Shown: piece by piece, positions 1 through 6,660 of the stretch
Layout: the number at the start of each line of letters is the position of its first letter
How positions within the stretch are numbered: the first letter of the stretch is position 1
Origin: Planctomycetota bacterium
GTDB lineage: Bacteria > Planctomycetota > Planctomycetia > Isosphaerales > Isosphaeraceae
Assembly: GCA_021777685.1 (NCBI GenBank)
Contig: JAJYDH010000228.1
Coordinates: 1 to 9,589 of the forward strand
DNA: 9,589 nucleotides
Reading direction: 5' to 3'
Program-made: the position numbers and the translations under genes
Notes under the pieces: model-generated
What the model was told of the DNA's origin: nothing
What the model saw: the letters and a program-made list of their open reading frames with translations, nothing else
Databases searched by the model: none

Positions 1-485
1 TCGAGATCGCCACCTTCCGCGTGGCCGTCGAGATCATCGGCCAGGACCCCGAGAAGTGGCGGCCCCGGACCCGCGAGACGGCCGACCACAGCCTCCCCTA
101 TTGCACGGCGGTCGCCCTGGTCGACGGCGCCATCACCGCCGACCAGTTCAGCCCCGAGCGGCTGGCCGACCCCGCACTCCTGGATCTGGTCTCCCGAACG
201 ACCATCATCGAGGACTCCGAGCTGACCGCGAACTATCCCTACGGCACGCCGAACCGGGTGACGGTCACGCTCGACGACGGCTCGGCGGTCGTCGAGGAGG
301 TCTCGTTCCCGCCGGGACACGACAAGAACCCGCTGACCGATGAGCAACTCGCGGTCAAGTTCCACGGCCTCATCGACCCCGTCCTGGGCCGGGAGCGGGG
401 CGAGGCGATCTGGGCGAGGCTCTCGAAGCTGGAGAGCGACCCCAGGCCGCACGAGGCGATCGGGCTCCTGGATCTGCCCGCCTGA
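1..485 (+). CDS. MmgE/PrpD family protein, C-terminal part (5' end outside window)
   Basis: The reading frame is open from base 3 and ends at TGA 483-485, giving 160 residues; the GTG at 21 is internal, because the family signature continues upstream of it. The residues RETADHSLPYCTAVALVDG, then a stretch on strand-forming repair of the C-terminal lobe (SRTTIIEDSEL, NRVTVTLDDGS) and PPGHDKNPLTDEQLAVKF, match the C-terminal domain of the MmgE/PrpD family, which includes 2-methylcitrate dehydratase (PrpD) and iminodisuccinate epimerase. Family members are cytoplasmic and typically about 450-500 residues, so roughly the last third is present. The exact substrate cannot be decided: no prpB or prpC gene is visible, and the catalytic N-terminal lobe is missing. 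The downstream glycan genes start after a 149-base gap with hairpins, so this gene is probably the end of a different transcription unit. Confidence 0.85.
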   Translation, partial: EIATFRVAVEIIGQDPEKWRPRTRETADHSLPYCTAVALVDGAITADQFSPERLADPALLDLVSRTTIIEDSELTANYPYGTPNRVTVTLDDGSAVVEEVSFPPGHDKNPLTDEQLAVKFHGLIDPVLGRERGEAIWARLSKLESDPRPHEAIGLLDLPA

Positions 486-497
486 ATCGTCGATTGC

Positions 498-528
498 GGT
501 TGACCCTCCGGGCGTTGTGGGTTAATCC
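498..528 (+). other. Imperfect hairpin 12 bases after the MmgE/PrpD stop
   Basis: GGTTGACCC (498-506) can pair with GGGTTAATCC (519-528) across a 12-base loop, with one G-T wobble and one bulged T. Its place just downstream of a stop codon would suit transcription termination or mRNA 3'-end protection, but no T-tract follows, so it is not called a terminator. It may instead be one arm of the repeat that continues into 551-578. Confidence 0.3.
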
Positions 529-550
529 ATGCGCGGCGTCCGCTGCTCTT

Positions 551-578
551 CCTCCCCTCTCCCAGAGGGAGAAGGAGG
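551..578. repeat. TCTCCC-AGA-GGGAGA palindrome, likely dispersed repeat
   Basis: The perfect core TCTCCC (558-563) / GGGAGA (567-572) around AGA extends imperfectly to CCTCCCC on the left and AGGAGG on the right. When translated it gives the low-complexity peptide SSPLPEGEGG, a type of spurious peptide familiar from many GC-rich genomes that carry scattered copies of this palindrome (general knowledge, not searched). It lies in the leader of the glycosyltransferase gene. Only this copy is visible in the window. Confidence 0.5.
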
Positions 579-634
579 CGGAGGATCGCGAGGCGCCGGG
601 GGTTGGTCGGTCGTCAAGACACGGGAGAGAACGC

Positions 635-1789
635 ATGGCCCCGACGTTTCCGGCCGACCCGACCGCCGGGCGAGACCAACCCTGCGTCTTCGTCGACGCG
701 GGGCCGTTCTCATACAGCCGGCTCACCGGCCTCTCGCGGTATACGGCGAGGTTGACGCTCGCCCTCGCCTCGAAGGCCCCGATCCGGTTCTTCTGCGAGG
801 GGCGTGAGCTACTCCCCCGGAACCTGGACTGGTCGCAGGACCAGGACCTCGCCCGCTGGTCGAAGAAAGTCTGGCGGAGCCCACGGATACCGCTCGGCCC
901 GGCGCCGGCGGACAGCCTGGGCCTCTACTGCACGCTCCGGCCGCTCGACCGGCATTTCCCGTTCGAGGCGAGCGTCCTCCACGACTTCAGCCCTTATACC
1001 GTCCCCCAGACGCACCTGGCGTCGACCCGCAAGATGTTCGGCGGGTTCTTCTCGCTGAGCCTGCCGGCCTCGGACGTGGCGATCGCGGTGTCGCACTCGA
1101 CCAAGGCCGACGCCGCGTGGCTCTCGCCGATGGACCCGGGCCGCGTCCTCGTCGCGCACTCGGGGCCGAGCCTCTGCGTGGTCGAGCACGGGCACAGGAG
1201 GCGCGTCCGGCGGCGTCCCGAGGTCGGGCTGGTCGTCTCGACGCTCGAACCGAGGAAGAACGCCGAGTTCCTGTTCAGGTGGTTCCAGGAGTCGGAGGCC
1301 CTGCCGCCCGACGCGGAACTCTGGTGGGTCGGCCCGCTCGGCTGGCTGACCTCGCGCCGTGAGCTGAGGCGGCTCCAGGGCTCGGGCCGGCGGATCCGGT
1401 TCCTGGGCGTGGTCAGCGACGCGGCCCTCTGCAAGCTCTATCGGACGGCCGGCTGGTCGATCTACCCATCCTTGTATGAAGGGTTCGGCTTCCCGGTCCT
1501 CGACGCCCTCCGCCACGGCACGCCGGTCCTGGCCTCGGGGAACAGCTCGATCCGCGAGTTCGACTCGCCCGGCCTGTTCCTGTTCGACCCGTGCGACGCC
1601 TCGACCGTCGACGACGCCTGGCGGTCGCTCCGGGCCTCCGGCCCGATCGAGATCCCCCGAGAGCCGCTCGACCGGCTCTACTCGTGGGACAACGTCGCCC
1701 GGACCTTGCTCGACGCCCATCGTCGGGCGATCGACGGGGCCGACCCGGTCTCATCCCGTCTGGCCGTCGAGGACGGGATGGTTTGTTGA
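635..1789 (+). CDS. GT4-type glycosyltransferase (glycosyl transferases group 1)
   Basis: Predicted 384-residue cytoplasmic enzyme that transfers a sugar from an activated donor to a growing glycan. The ATG at 635 is chosen because it has a purine-rich GGGAGAG before it and the glycosyltransferase fold starts right after (CVFVDAGPFSYSRLTGLSRY); a longer frame opening at 494 would run through the 551-578 palindrome. The N-terminal lobe has LHDFSP (H116) and VSHSTKADAAW. The C-terminal lobe starts at VSTLEPRKN (201-209), which carries the Arg-Lys pair that usually binds the donor phosphate, and continues to YPSLYEGFGFPVLDALRHG near 278-297. The usual E-x7-E donor motif reads E282-x7-D290, a conservative change. 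Its best comparison is the mannosyltransferase-like part of GT4; donor and acceptor are unknown. It leads a same-strand block with O-acetylation genes, 151 bases before the MBOAT gene, so a shared job in surface-glycan synthesis is inferred. Confidence 0.88.
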   Translation: MAPTFPADPTAGRDQPCVFVDAGPFSYSRLTGLSRYTARLTLALASKAPIRFFCEGRELLPRNLDWSQDQDLARWSKKVWRSPRIPLGPAPADSLGLYCTLRPLDRHFPFEASVLHDFSPYTVPQTHLASTRKMFGGFFSLSLPASDVAIAVSHSTKADAAWLSPMDPGRVLVAHSGPSLCVVEHGHRRRVRRRPEVGLVVSTLEPRKNAEFLFRWFQESEALPPDAELWWVGPLGWLTSRRELRRLQGSGRRIRFLGVVSDAALCKLYRTAGWSIYPSLYEGFGFPVLDALRHGTPVLASGNSSIREFDSPGLFLFDPCDASTVDDAWRSLRASGPIEIPREPLDRLYSWDNVARTLLDAHRRAIDGADPVSSRLAVEDGMVC

Positions 1790-1940
1790 ATCGTCGACAG
1801 ATGATCGGCCGATATCCGTATCTGGGCCCGTCCACACCCCTGGGGGATAGGACACCCGCCAGGCGGCCTCTGCCGGAACGAAGGTCTGCTGGGAGTGACG
1901 GCATCCGCGGTCCTGGCGTTCTCAAGGAAGAGGGCGAGAG

Positions 1941-3401
1941 ATGCTCTTCAACACGTTCCAGTTCGCGTACTTCTTCGCGATCCTGTTCCCGACCTACTGG
2001 GCGTTGCGCCGGCATTACAAGGCCCAGAACCTGCTGTTGCTGCTGGCGGGGTACTATTTCTACGCCTGCTGGGAGCCGAAGTTCCTGGCGCTCCTGATCC
2101 TCTCGACGGTGATGGACTTCGCCTGCGGCTTGGCGGTCGACCGGATCGAGGCGCCCCGGAAGCGGAAGCTGTTCGTGATCCTGAGCATGGCCCTGAACCT
2201 GGGCATGCTCGGCTACTTCAAGTACGTGAACTTCTTCGCGGCGTCGATGCAGGTCGCTCTGGCCAAGGCGGGCTTGAACGTGCCGCTCTGGCACATCGAG
2301 GTCGTCCTGCCGATCGGCATCTCGTTCTACACCTTCCAGTCGATGAGCTACGTCATCGACGTCTACCGGAAGGACATCAAGCCGACGAGGAACCTGCTGG
2401 AGTTCGCCACGTTCGTCTCGTTCTTCCCGCACCTGGTCGCCGGGCCGATCATGCGGCCGACCACCCTCCTGCCCCAGATCCAGGCCCCGAGGAAGTTCGA
2501 CCTCGACCAGATCTATCAGGGGGCCTACCTGATCTTCTGGGGCCTGACCAAGAAGGTCGTGGTGGCCGACAACCTGTCGTGGTACGTCAACGACCTCTTC
2601 GGGCGCTGGCAGACGATCGACGGCGGGCTGGCCCTGCTGGCGATCTACGCGTTCGCCTTCCAGATCTATTGCGACTTCTCGGGCTACACCGACGCGGCCC
2701 GGGGCATCGCCAAGTGCCTGGGGATCGAGCTGGCGCTCAACTTCAACCTGCCCTACTTCGCCACCAGCCCGCAGGACTTCTGGGGCCGCTGGCACATCAG
2801 CCTCTCGAAGTGGCTCCAGGATTACCTGTACATCCCGCTCGGCGGCAGCCGGGGCGGCACGTTCAACACCTACCGGAACCTGATGCTGACGATGATCATC
2901 GGCGGCCTCTGGCACGGGGCGGCGTGGACGTTCATCATCTGGGGCGCCTATCAGGGGGCAATCCTGGTCGGACACCGGCTGGCGAAGCCGCTGCTGGCGA
3001 GAGTCGACCCGACCGAGCCGATCGACCGGGCCTGCTGGAAGGCCGTGCGGATCATCGCGACGTTCCACATGGTCTGCTTCGGCTGGCTGATCTTCCGGTC
3101 CACTGGCGCCGCGCCGGACATCCACGGCGTAGTGGCCTACACCGGCGTCGAGCAACTCAGGGGGATGATCGATGCGGTCCTCTATCGGCCCGCGATCCCC
3201 GCGTCGGCGTACCTCCTGCCGGTGATGGTCACGGTCCTGCCGCTGCTGCTGGTCCAGGTCGTCCAGTACCTCACGAAGGATCTCGACATCGTCCTACGGA
3301 CGCCCTGGTATGTCCGGAGCGTGTTCTACACGCTCTGCTTCTACGCCTTCGTGCTGGGCGGCGAGTTCGGCGGCAGCCAGTTCATCTATTTCCAGTTCTG
3401 A
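1941..3401 (+). CDS. MBOAT-family membrane O-acyltransferase, AlgI-like
   Basis: A 486-residue polytopic inner-membrane protein, close to the length of AlgI. The ATG at 1941 has GGAAGAGGG a few bases upstream and opens on a typical AlgI-like start (MLFNTFQFAYFFAILFPTYW). Hydrophobic segments lie near residues 5-21, 30-43, 47-64 and 76-100, with more throughout. Family landmarks in order: ISFYTFQSMSYVIDVYR (127-143), PHLVAGPIMRP (163-173), the DFSGYTD segment, FWGRWHISLSKWLQDYLY with H285, and GGLWHGAAWTFIIWGAYQG, whose H325 matches the invariant catalytic histidine of MBOAT proteins (His322 in Pseudomonas AlgI). Known family members move acetyl groups from a cytoplasmic donor across the membrane for periplasmic transfer to polysaccharide. 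The stop is 13 bases before the next start, and two SGNH-like partners follow directly, as expected for a glycan O-acetylation module. The acyl group and the glycan are not shown by the sequence. Confidence 0.93.
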   Translation: MLFNTFQFAYFFAILFPTYWALRRHYKAQNLLLLLAGYYFYACWEPKFLALLILSTVMDFACGLAVDRIEAPRKRKLFVILSMALNLGMLGYFKYVNFFAASMQVALAKAGLNVPLWHIEVVLPIGISFYTFQSMSYVIDVYRKDIKPTRNLLEFATFVSFFPHLVAGPIMRPTTLLPQIQAPRKFDLDQIYQGAYLIFWGLTKKVVVADNLSWYVNDLFGRWQTIDGGLALLAIYAFAFQIYCDFSGYTDAARGIAKCLGIELALNFNLPYFATSPQDFWGRWHISLSKWLQDYLYIPLGGSRGGTFNTYRNLMLTMIIGGLWHGAAWTFIIWGAYQGAILVGHRLAKPLLARVDPTEPIDRACWKAVRIIATFHMVCFGWLIFRSTGAAPDIHGVVAYTGVEQLRGMIDAVLYRPAIPASAYLLPVMVTVLPLLLVQVVQYLTKDLDIVLRTPWYVRSVFYTLCFYAFVLGGEFGGSQFIYFQF

Positions 3402-3414
3402 GAGGGGTCGCGTC

Positions 3415-4566
3415 ATGGAGGATGCACGCGACACGGCGGCCCCGGCCCCTCGCCGGCGCCCGCCCTGGGGTTTCCTGGGGATGCTCGGGATCGTCATGGC
3501 GATCGAGTGGACCCTCGCCGGCCACGACCTCGACTTCACCGCCCCCTGGCACTGGGACTGGCGAGTGATCGGCAAGGCGGCCACGCGGCCCGACCGGGTC
3601 AAGGGCCGCGAGGTCCTCCTCTTCGGCGACAGCCTGCTGAAGTTCGGCGTGATGCCGAGGATCATCCAGCAGGGATCGGGAAAGTCGACGTACAACTTCG
3701 CGCTCCACACCGGGCAGACGTCGTCGAGCTATTTCATGCTCCGCCGGGCACTCCGAGCCGGCGCGAAGCCCTCGGCCATCGTGCTCGACCTGACGCCCCA
3801 CATGCTGATGCACGCCCCGGAGATCAACAAGCACCTCTGGCCCGAGCTGCTCACGGCCGAGGAGTCGTTCGACCTCGCCCGGACGATGCGCTCCCCCGAC
3901 TTCTTCGCCTCGATCATGCTCGCCCGCCATCTGCCCTCGTACAAGGAGCGTTACGACATCCGGGCGAACCTGATGGCGGCCCTCCAGGGCCGGAGCGTCT
4001 CCCGCCGGCACGAGATCCCGATGTACCGGCGGAACTGGAAGGTCAACGACGGTGCCCAACTCATGGGCGATTCGCCGGCGCCAGCGATCGACGTCGAGCA
4101 GTGGACGAACTCGCTCTACTCTCGATGGTTCCCCCACCCGGTCAACGTCGCGTACCTCGACCGCTTCCTGGCACTGGCGGCCTCGAAGCAGATCCCCGTC
4201 TACTGGCTCTTGCCTCCGATCCTCCCGAGCATCCAGGCCCGGACGGAGGCGACCGGCTTCGACGCCGGTTACTCGGCGTTCGTCCGCGACGTCCACGCCC
4301 GGTTCCCGGGGACGATCGTGGTCGACGCCCGGCATGCGGGCTTCGCGCCCGACCTGTTCATGGACGGGGCCCACATGAACCGCCGGGGCGCCCTCAAGCT
4401 GAGCGCCGCACTGGCCGAAGTGCTCCGCGACCCCATCTCGACCTCGGAGTCCGGGCGATGGGTCGCTCTCGACCTGGATCGAGTCCGGGGGGGCGAAATG
4501 CCGATTGAAGACGTGTTCCAATCGGGCATGGCGTTGCAAGCCGCCGGAGCGGCGACCCGCCGCTGA
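3415..4566 (+). CDS. Membrane-anchored SGNH-like protein, first of a tandem pair (AlgJ/AlgX-like role)
   Basis: A 383-residue protein with one N-terminal membrane segment (about residues 18-36, after a basic RRR stretch) and an otherwise extracytoplasmic domain. The ATG at 3415 follows GAGGGG, 13 bases after the MBOAT stop; the same frame is open further upstream but that part only overlaps the MBOAT gene. SGNH-type signatures are LLFGDSLLKFGV with Ser73 as the likely nucleophile, and DGAHMNRRGA with Asp317 and His320 as the rest of a possible triad. Other notable residues are HTGQTSSSYFMLRRAL (shared with the next gene) and LPSYKERYDIRANLMAALQG. By position next to an AlgI-like protein it probably transfers acyl groups to an exported glycan, or hydrolyses them. 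The asparagine/oxyanion block is not evident, so the fold assignment rests on the GDS and DxxH blocks and the context. A tail of about 45 residues follows the DxxH block. Confidence 0.8.
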   Translation: MEDARDTAAPAPRRRPPWGFLGMLGIVMAIEWTLAGHDLDFTAPWHWDWRVIGKAATRPDRVKGREVLLFGDSLLKFGVMPRIIQQGSGKSTYNFALHTGQTSSSYFMLRRALRAGAKPSAIVLDLTPHMLMHAPEINKHLWPELLTAEESFDLARTMRSPDFFASIMLARHLPSYKERYDIRANLMAALQGRSVSRRHEIPMYRRNWKVNDGAQLMGDSPAPAIDVEQWTNSLYSRWFPHPVNVAYLDRFLALAASKQIPVYWLLPPILPSIQARTEATGFDAGYSAFVRDVHARFPGTIVVDARHAGFAPDLFMDGAHMNRRGALKLSAALAEVLRDPISTSESGRWVALDLDRVRGGEMPIEDVFQSGMALQAAGAATRR

Positions 4567-4576
4567 AGGTTCACGG

Positions 4577-5713
4577 ATGATCCCGTCGTCAGATGAGATC
4601 CGTCGCCGGGCGCCCGTCGGGCTGCTCGGCACGCTGGCCCTGATCGCGCTCTGCGAATCGTACATCGCCCGGAACGACCTGAAATTCTCCAGGCTCGAAG
4701 CCGAGGACTGGAAGTCGAGCGCCCGGGTCGCCTCGGGCGAGTTGCCGCTGGGCGGGACCTACTTCTTCGGCGACAGCCAGGTCAAGTTCGGCGTCTCGCC
4801 TCTCCTGCTCGAATCGAGGCTGGGCCAGCCGTCGCACTGCCTGGCGATCCAGGGGGGCCAGGCCCCCTCGTCGTACTTCCTGCTCCGCAAGGCTCTCCGG
4901 TCGGGGGTGATCCCCTCGGCGATCGTGGTCGACTTCGAGCCCCACCTGGCCCGCGACGGGATTGCCCACAACAGTCGAATGTGGCCCGAGCTGGCCGACC
5001 TGGGCGAATGCCTGGAGCTGGCCTGGACCGCCAAGGACGCCGGCGCCTTCGCCTCGATGGCGATGGGCCGGGCCCTGCCGTCGTACCGCGAGCGGTCCGA
5101 GGTCCGCGACAACATCATGGCCGCCTTCCGGGGCGAGACGCCCGGGATGGCCGCCTGGCTGGAGATGGCGGCCCGGAATAAGGGGATGAACCGGGGCGCC
5201 CTGGCCATGACCCGGACCTCGGGCGGCCAGACCTTCGAGGTCGAGCGCTGGGGCAACCCGACGCCCGAGCCCTGGAAGCCCGACCCGGTCAACGACCGGT
5301 ACGCCCGGAAGTTCCTCAAGCTCGCGCTGGAATACAAGATCCCCGTCTATTGCCTGCTCATGCCCGTGGTCCCCGCCGTCCAGGCCAAGTACGAGTCGAG
5401 CGGCATGGATCGTCGCCACGCCGACTGGCTCGGGAGGCTCCAGGCCCGATATTCGAACCTCTATGTCCTGGACTGGCGGCACTCGAACTACCGGGAACCG
5501 GCGTTCCACGACGCCCTGCACCTGAACTCGGACGGGGCCCTCTCGATCACCTCGGCCCTCGGCGACTACCTCAAGGGCTGCTTCCAGGGCCGAGGGGTGG
5601 ACGTCCGGTGGGTCCGGATGCCCGACTTCCGGCTCGACGGGGTCGAGATCGCCGTCGAGGACTCGAACCGCTCCGACGCTTTCATGCGGAGCACCGCCTC
5701 CCGGCGCCGATAA
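4577..5713 (+). CDS. Membrane-anchored SGNH-like protein, second of a tandem pair
   Basis: A 378-residue paralogue of the preceding gene, starting 10 bases after its stop; the ATG at 4577 has AAGG upstream and places a membrane segment at about residues 13-31. It shares the whole layout: FFGDSQVKFGV (Ser67), APSSYFLLRKALRSG, PSAIVVDFEPH, MWPEL, LPSYRERSEVRDNIMAAFRG, IPVYCLLMPVVPAVQAKYE, and DALHLNSDGAL with Asp312 and His315 in the DxxH block. The two are clearly related over their full length, yet divergent in the middle (about residues 145-235), so the duplication is not recent. Conservation of both catalytic blocks argues that both copies are active. The role is inferred as an extracytoplasmic acyltransferase or esterase working with the MBOAT protein, perhaps on another sugar position. 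The LALC stretch in the anchor is not a convincing lipobox. Confidence 0.8.
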   Translation: MIPSSDEIRRRAPVGLLGTLALIALCESYIARNDLKFSRLEAEDWKSSARVASGELPLGGTYFFGDSQVKFGVSPLLLESRLGQPSHCLAIQGGQAPSSYFLLRKALRSGVIPSAIVVDFEPHLARDGIAHNSRMWPELADLGECLELAWTAKDAGAFASMAMGRALPSYRERSEVRDNIMAAFRGETPGMAAWLEMAARNKGMNRGALAMTRTSGGQTFEVERWGNPTPEPWKPDPVNDRYARKFLKLALEYKIPVYCLLMPVVPAVQAKYESSGMDRRHADWLGRLQARYSNLYVLDWRHSNYREPAFHDALHLNSDGALSITSALGDYLKGCFQGRGVDVRWVRMPDFRLDGVEIAVEDSNRSDAFMRSTASRRR

Positions 5714-5773
5714 GTGGATCGGGTCGTGTCGCGGACGGACGGACCCGGGACTGGACCAGGAAGGGGACTCGGG

Positions 5774-6646
5774 ATGCCAGAGCCAGCCGACGGCCTGCAC
5801 ATGCACTGGATGACGCGGGAGGATGTCTTCAACAAGACGGTCTCCTACTCTCAGAATTACGAGGACATCCTCCTGGCCCGGGCCTTCCCGGGCCCCGAAG
5901 GGTTCTACCTCGACGTCGGCGCCAACCACCCCGTCTTCCACTCGGTCACGAAGCTGTTCTACGACCGAGGCTGGCGGGGGATCAACGTCGAGCCCTCGCC
6001 GGTCGTCCACCGGCACCTGTGCGAGGACCGCCCCCGAGACGTCAACCTGAACGTCGGCCTGGCCGACCGCGACGGCGTGCTGACCTTCCACGAGTCGCTG
6101 ACCTACCACGGCTGGTCGACCTTCCGCCCCGACCTGGCCGAGCATTACCGGGGGATCGGCGTGCCGATGGCCGAGCGCCCGGTCCCGGTGACGACCCTGG
6201 CGGAAGTCTGCGAGCGGCACGTCGACCGGACGATCGACTTCCTCAAGATCGACGCCGAGGGGTTCGAACGGGAGGTGCTGCTCGGCGCCGACTTCCGTCG
6301 ATGGCGTCCCCGCGTCATCCTGATCGAGAACGCCTGGCCGGCCGCCTGGGAGGGGCTCATCGAGGCGATCGATTATCGCCTCGCCATCTTCGACGGGATC
6401 AATCGGTTCTACGTCCGTGCCGAGGACGAGGCCCTCCTGCCCGCGTTCGCGACGACGATCAACGTCCTCGACAACTTCGTCCCCTACGAGTATCTCCGGC
6501 TCCTCCGGGAACAGCCGGGCCGGGCGGAGGCCGGCGGGCCGAGGACGATCGATGGCCTCCGGAACGACGCCCGGCGGGCCGTCCGGAGGCTCCGGGCCGC
6601 GGCCCGGGGCCTCGCGTCCCGGGGCCGGGGCCGCGAGGCCGGTTGA
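5774..6646 (+). CDS. FkbM family SAM-dependent methyltransferase
   Basis: A 290-residue predicted O-methyltransferase. The ATG at 5774 is preferred, with AGGAAGGGG in the 20 bases before it; an in-frame GTG at 5714 directly abuts the previous stop and would add 20 residues lacking family features. FkbM landmarks are YSQNYEDILLARAF (about 25-38), the SAM-binding motif YLDVGANHPVF (D47-N51), the acidic residue in NVEPSP, and IDFLKIDAEGFEREVL with D160 and E162. Members methylate hydroxyl groups on sugars or small molecules and are common in surface-polysaccharide and lipopolysaccharide loci. The last 40 or so residues form an Arg/Gly/Ala-rich tail with about 12 arginines, unlike the usual end of the domain. 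It closes the plus-strand glycan block and converges with the next gene across 14 bases. Target unknown; capping or decorating the same glycan is an inference. Confidence 0.9.
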   Translation: MPEPADGLHMHWMTREDVFNKTVSYSQNYEDILLARAFPGPEGFYLDVGANHPVFHSVTKLFYDRGWRGINVEPSPVVHRHLCEDRPRDVNLNVGLADRDGVLTFHESLTYHGWSTFRPDLAEHYRGIGVPMAERPVPVTTLAEVCERHVDRTIDFLKIDAEGFEREVLLGADFRRWRPRVILIENAWPAAWEGLIEAIDYRLAIFDGINRFYVRAEDEALLPAFATTINVLDNFVPYEYLRLLREQPGRAEAGGPRTIDGLRNDARRAVRRLRAAARGLASRGRGREAG

Positions 6647-6660
6647 AGCCGCCCGGCCGC

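Noticed and set aside
1794..1823. Promoter TCGACA - 18 bases - GTATCT before the MBOAT gene
   Set aside because: The -10 box is poor, and the site overlaps the chance palindrome ATCGGCCGAT; not strong enough to call.
1895..3568. 557-codon plus-strand frame overlapping the MBOAT gene
   Set aside because: Arg/Pro-rich with no membrane segments, while the overlapping frame has every MBOAT landmark.
4577..4690. Lipoprotein signal in the second SGNH-like protein
   Set aside because: The LIALC stretch has Leu rather than Gly, Ala or Ser just before Cys; a plain membrane anchor fits better.
6608..6640. GGCCTCGCG / CGCGAGGCC stem with a 15-base loop at the end of the FkbM gene as a terminator
   Set aside because: It lies inside the coding sequence in extremely GC-rich DNA and has no T-tract on either strand, so chance pairing is likely.
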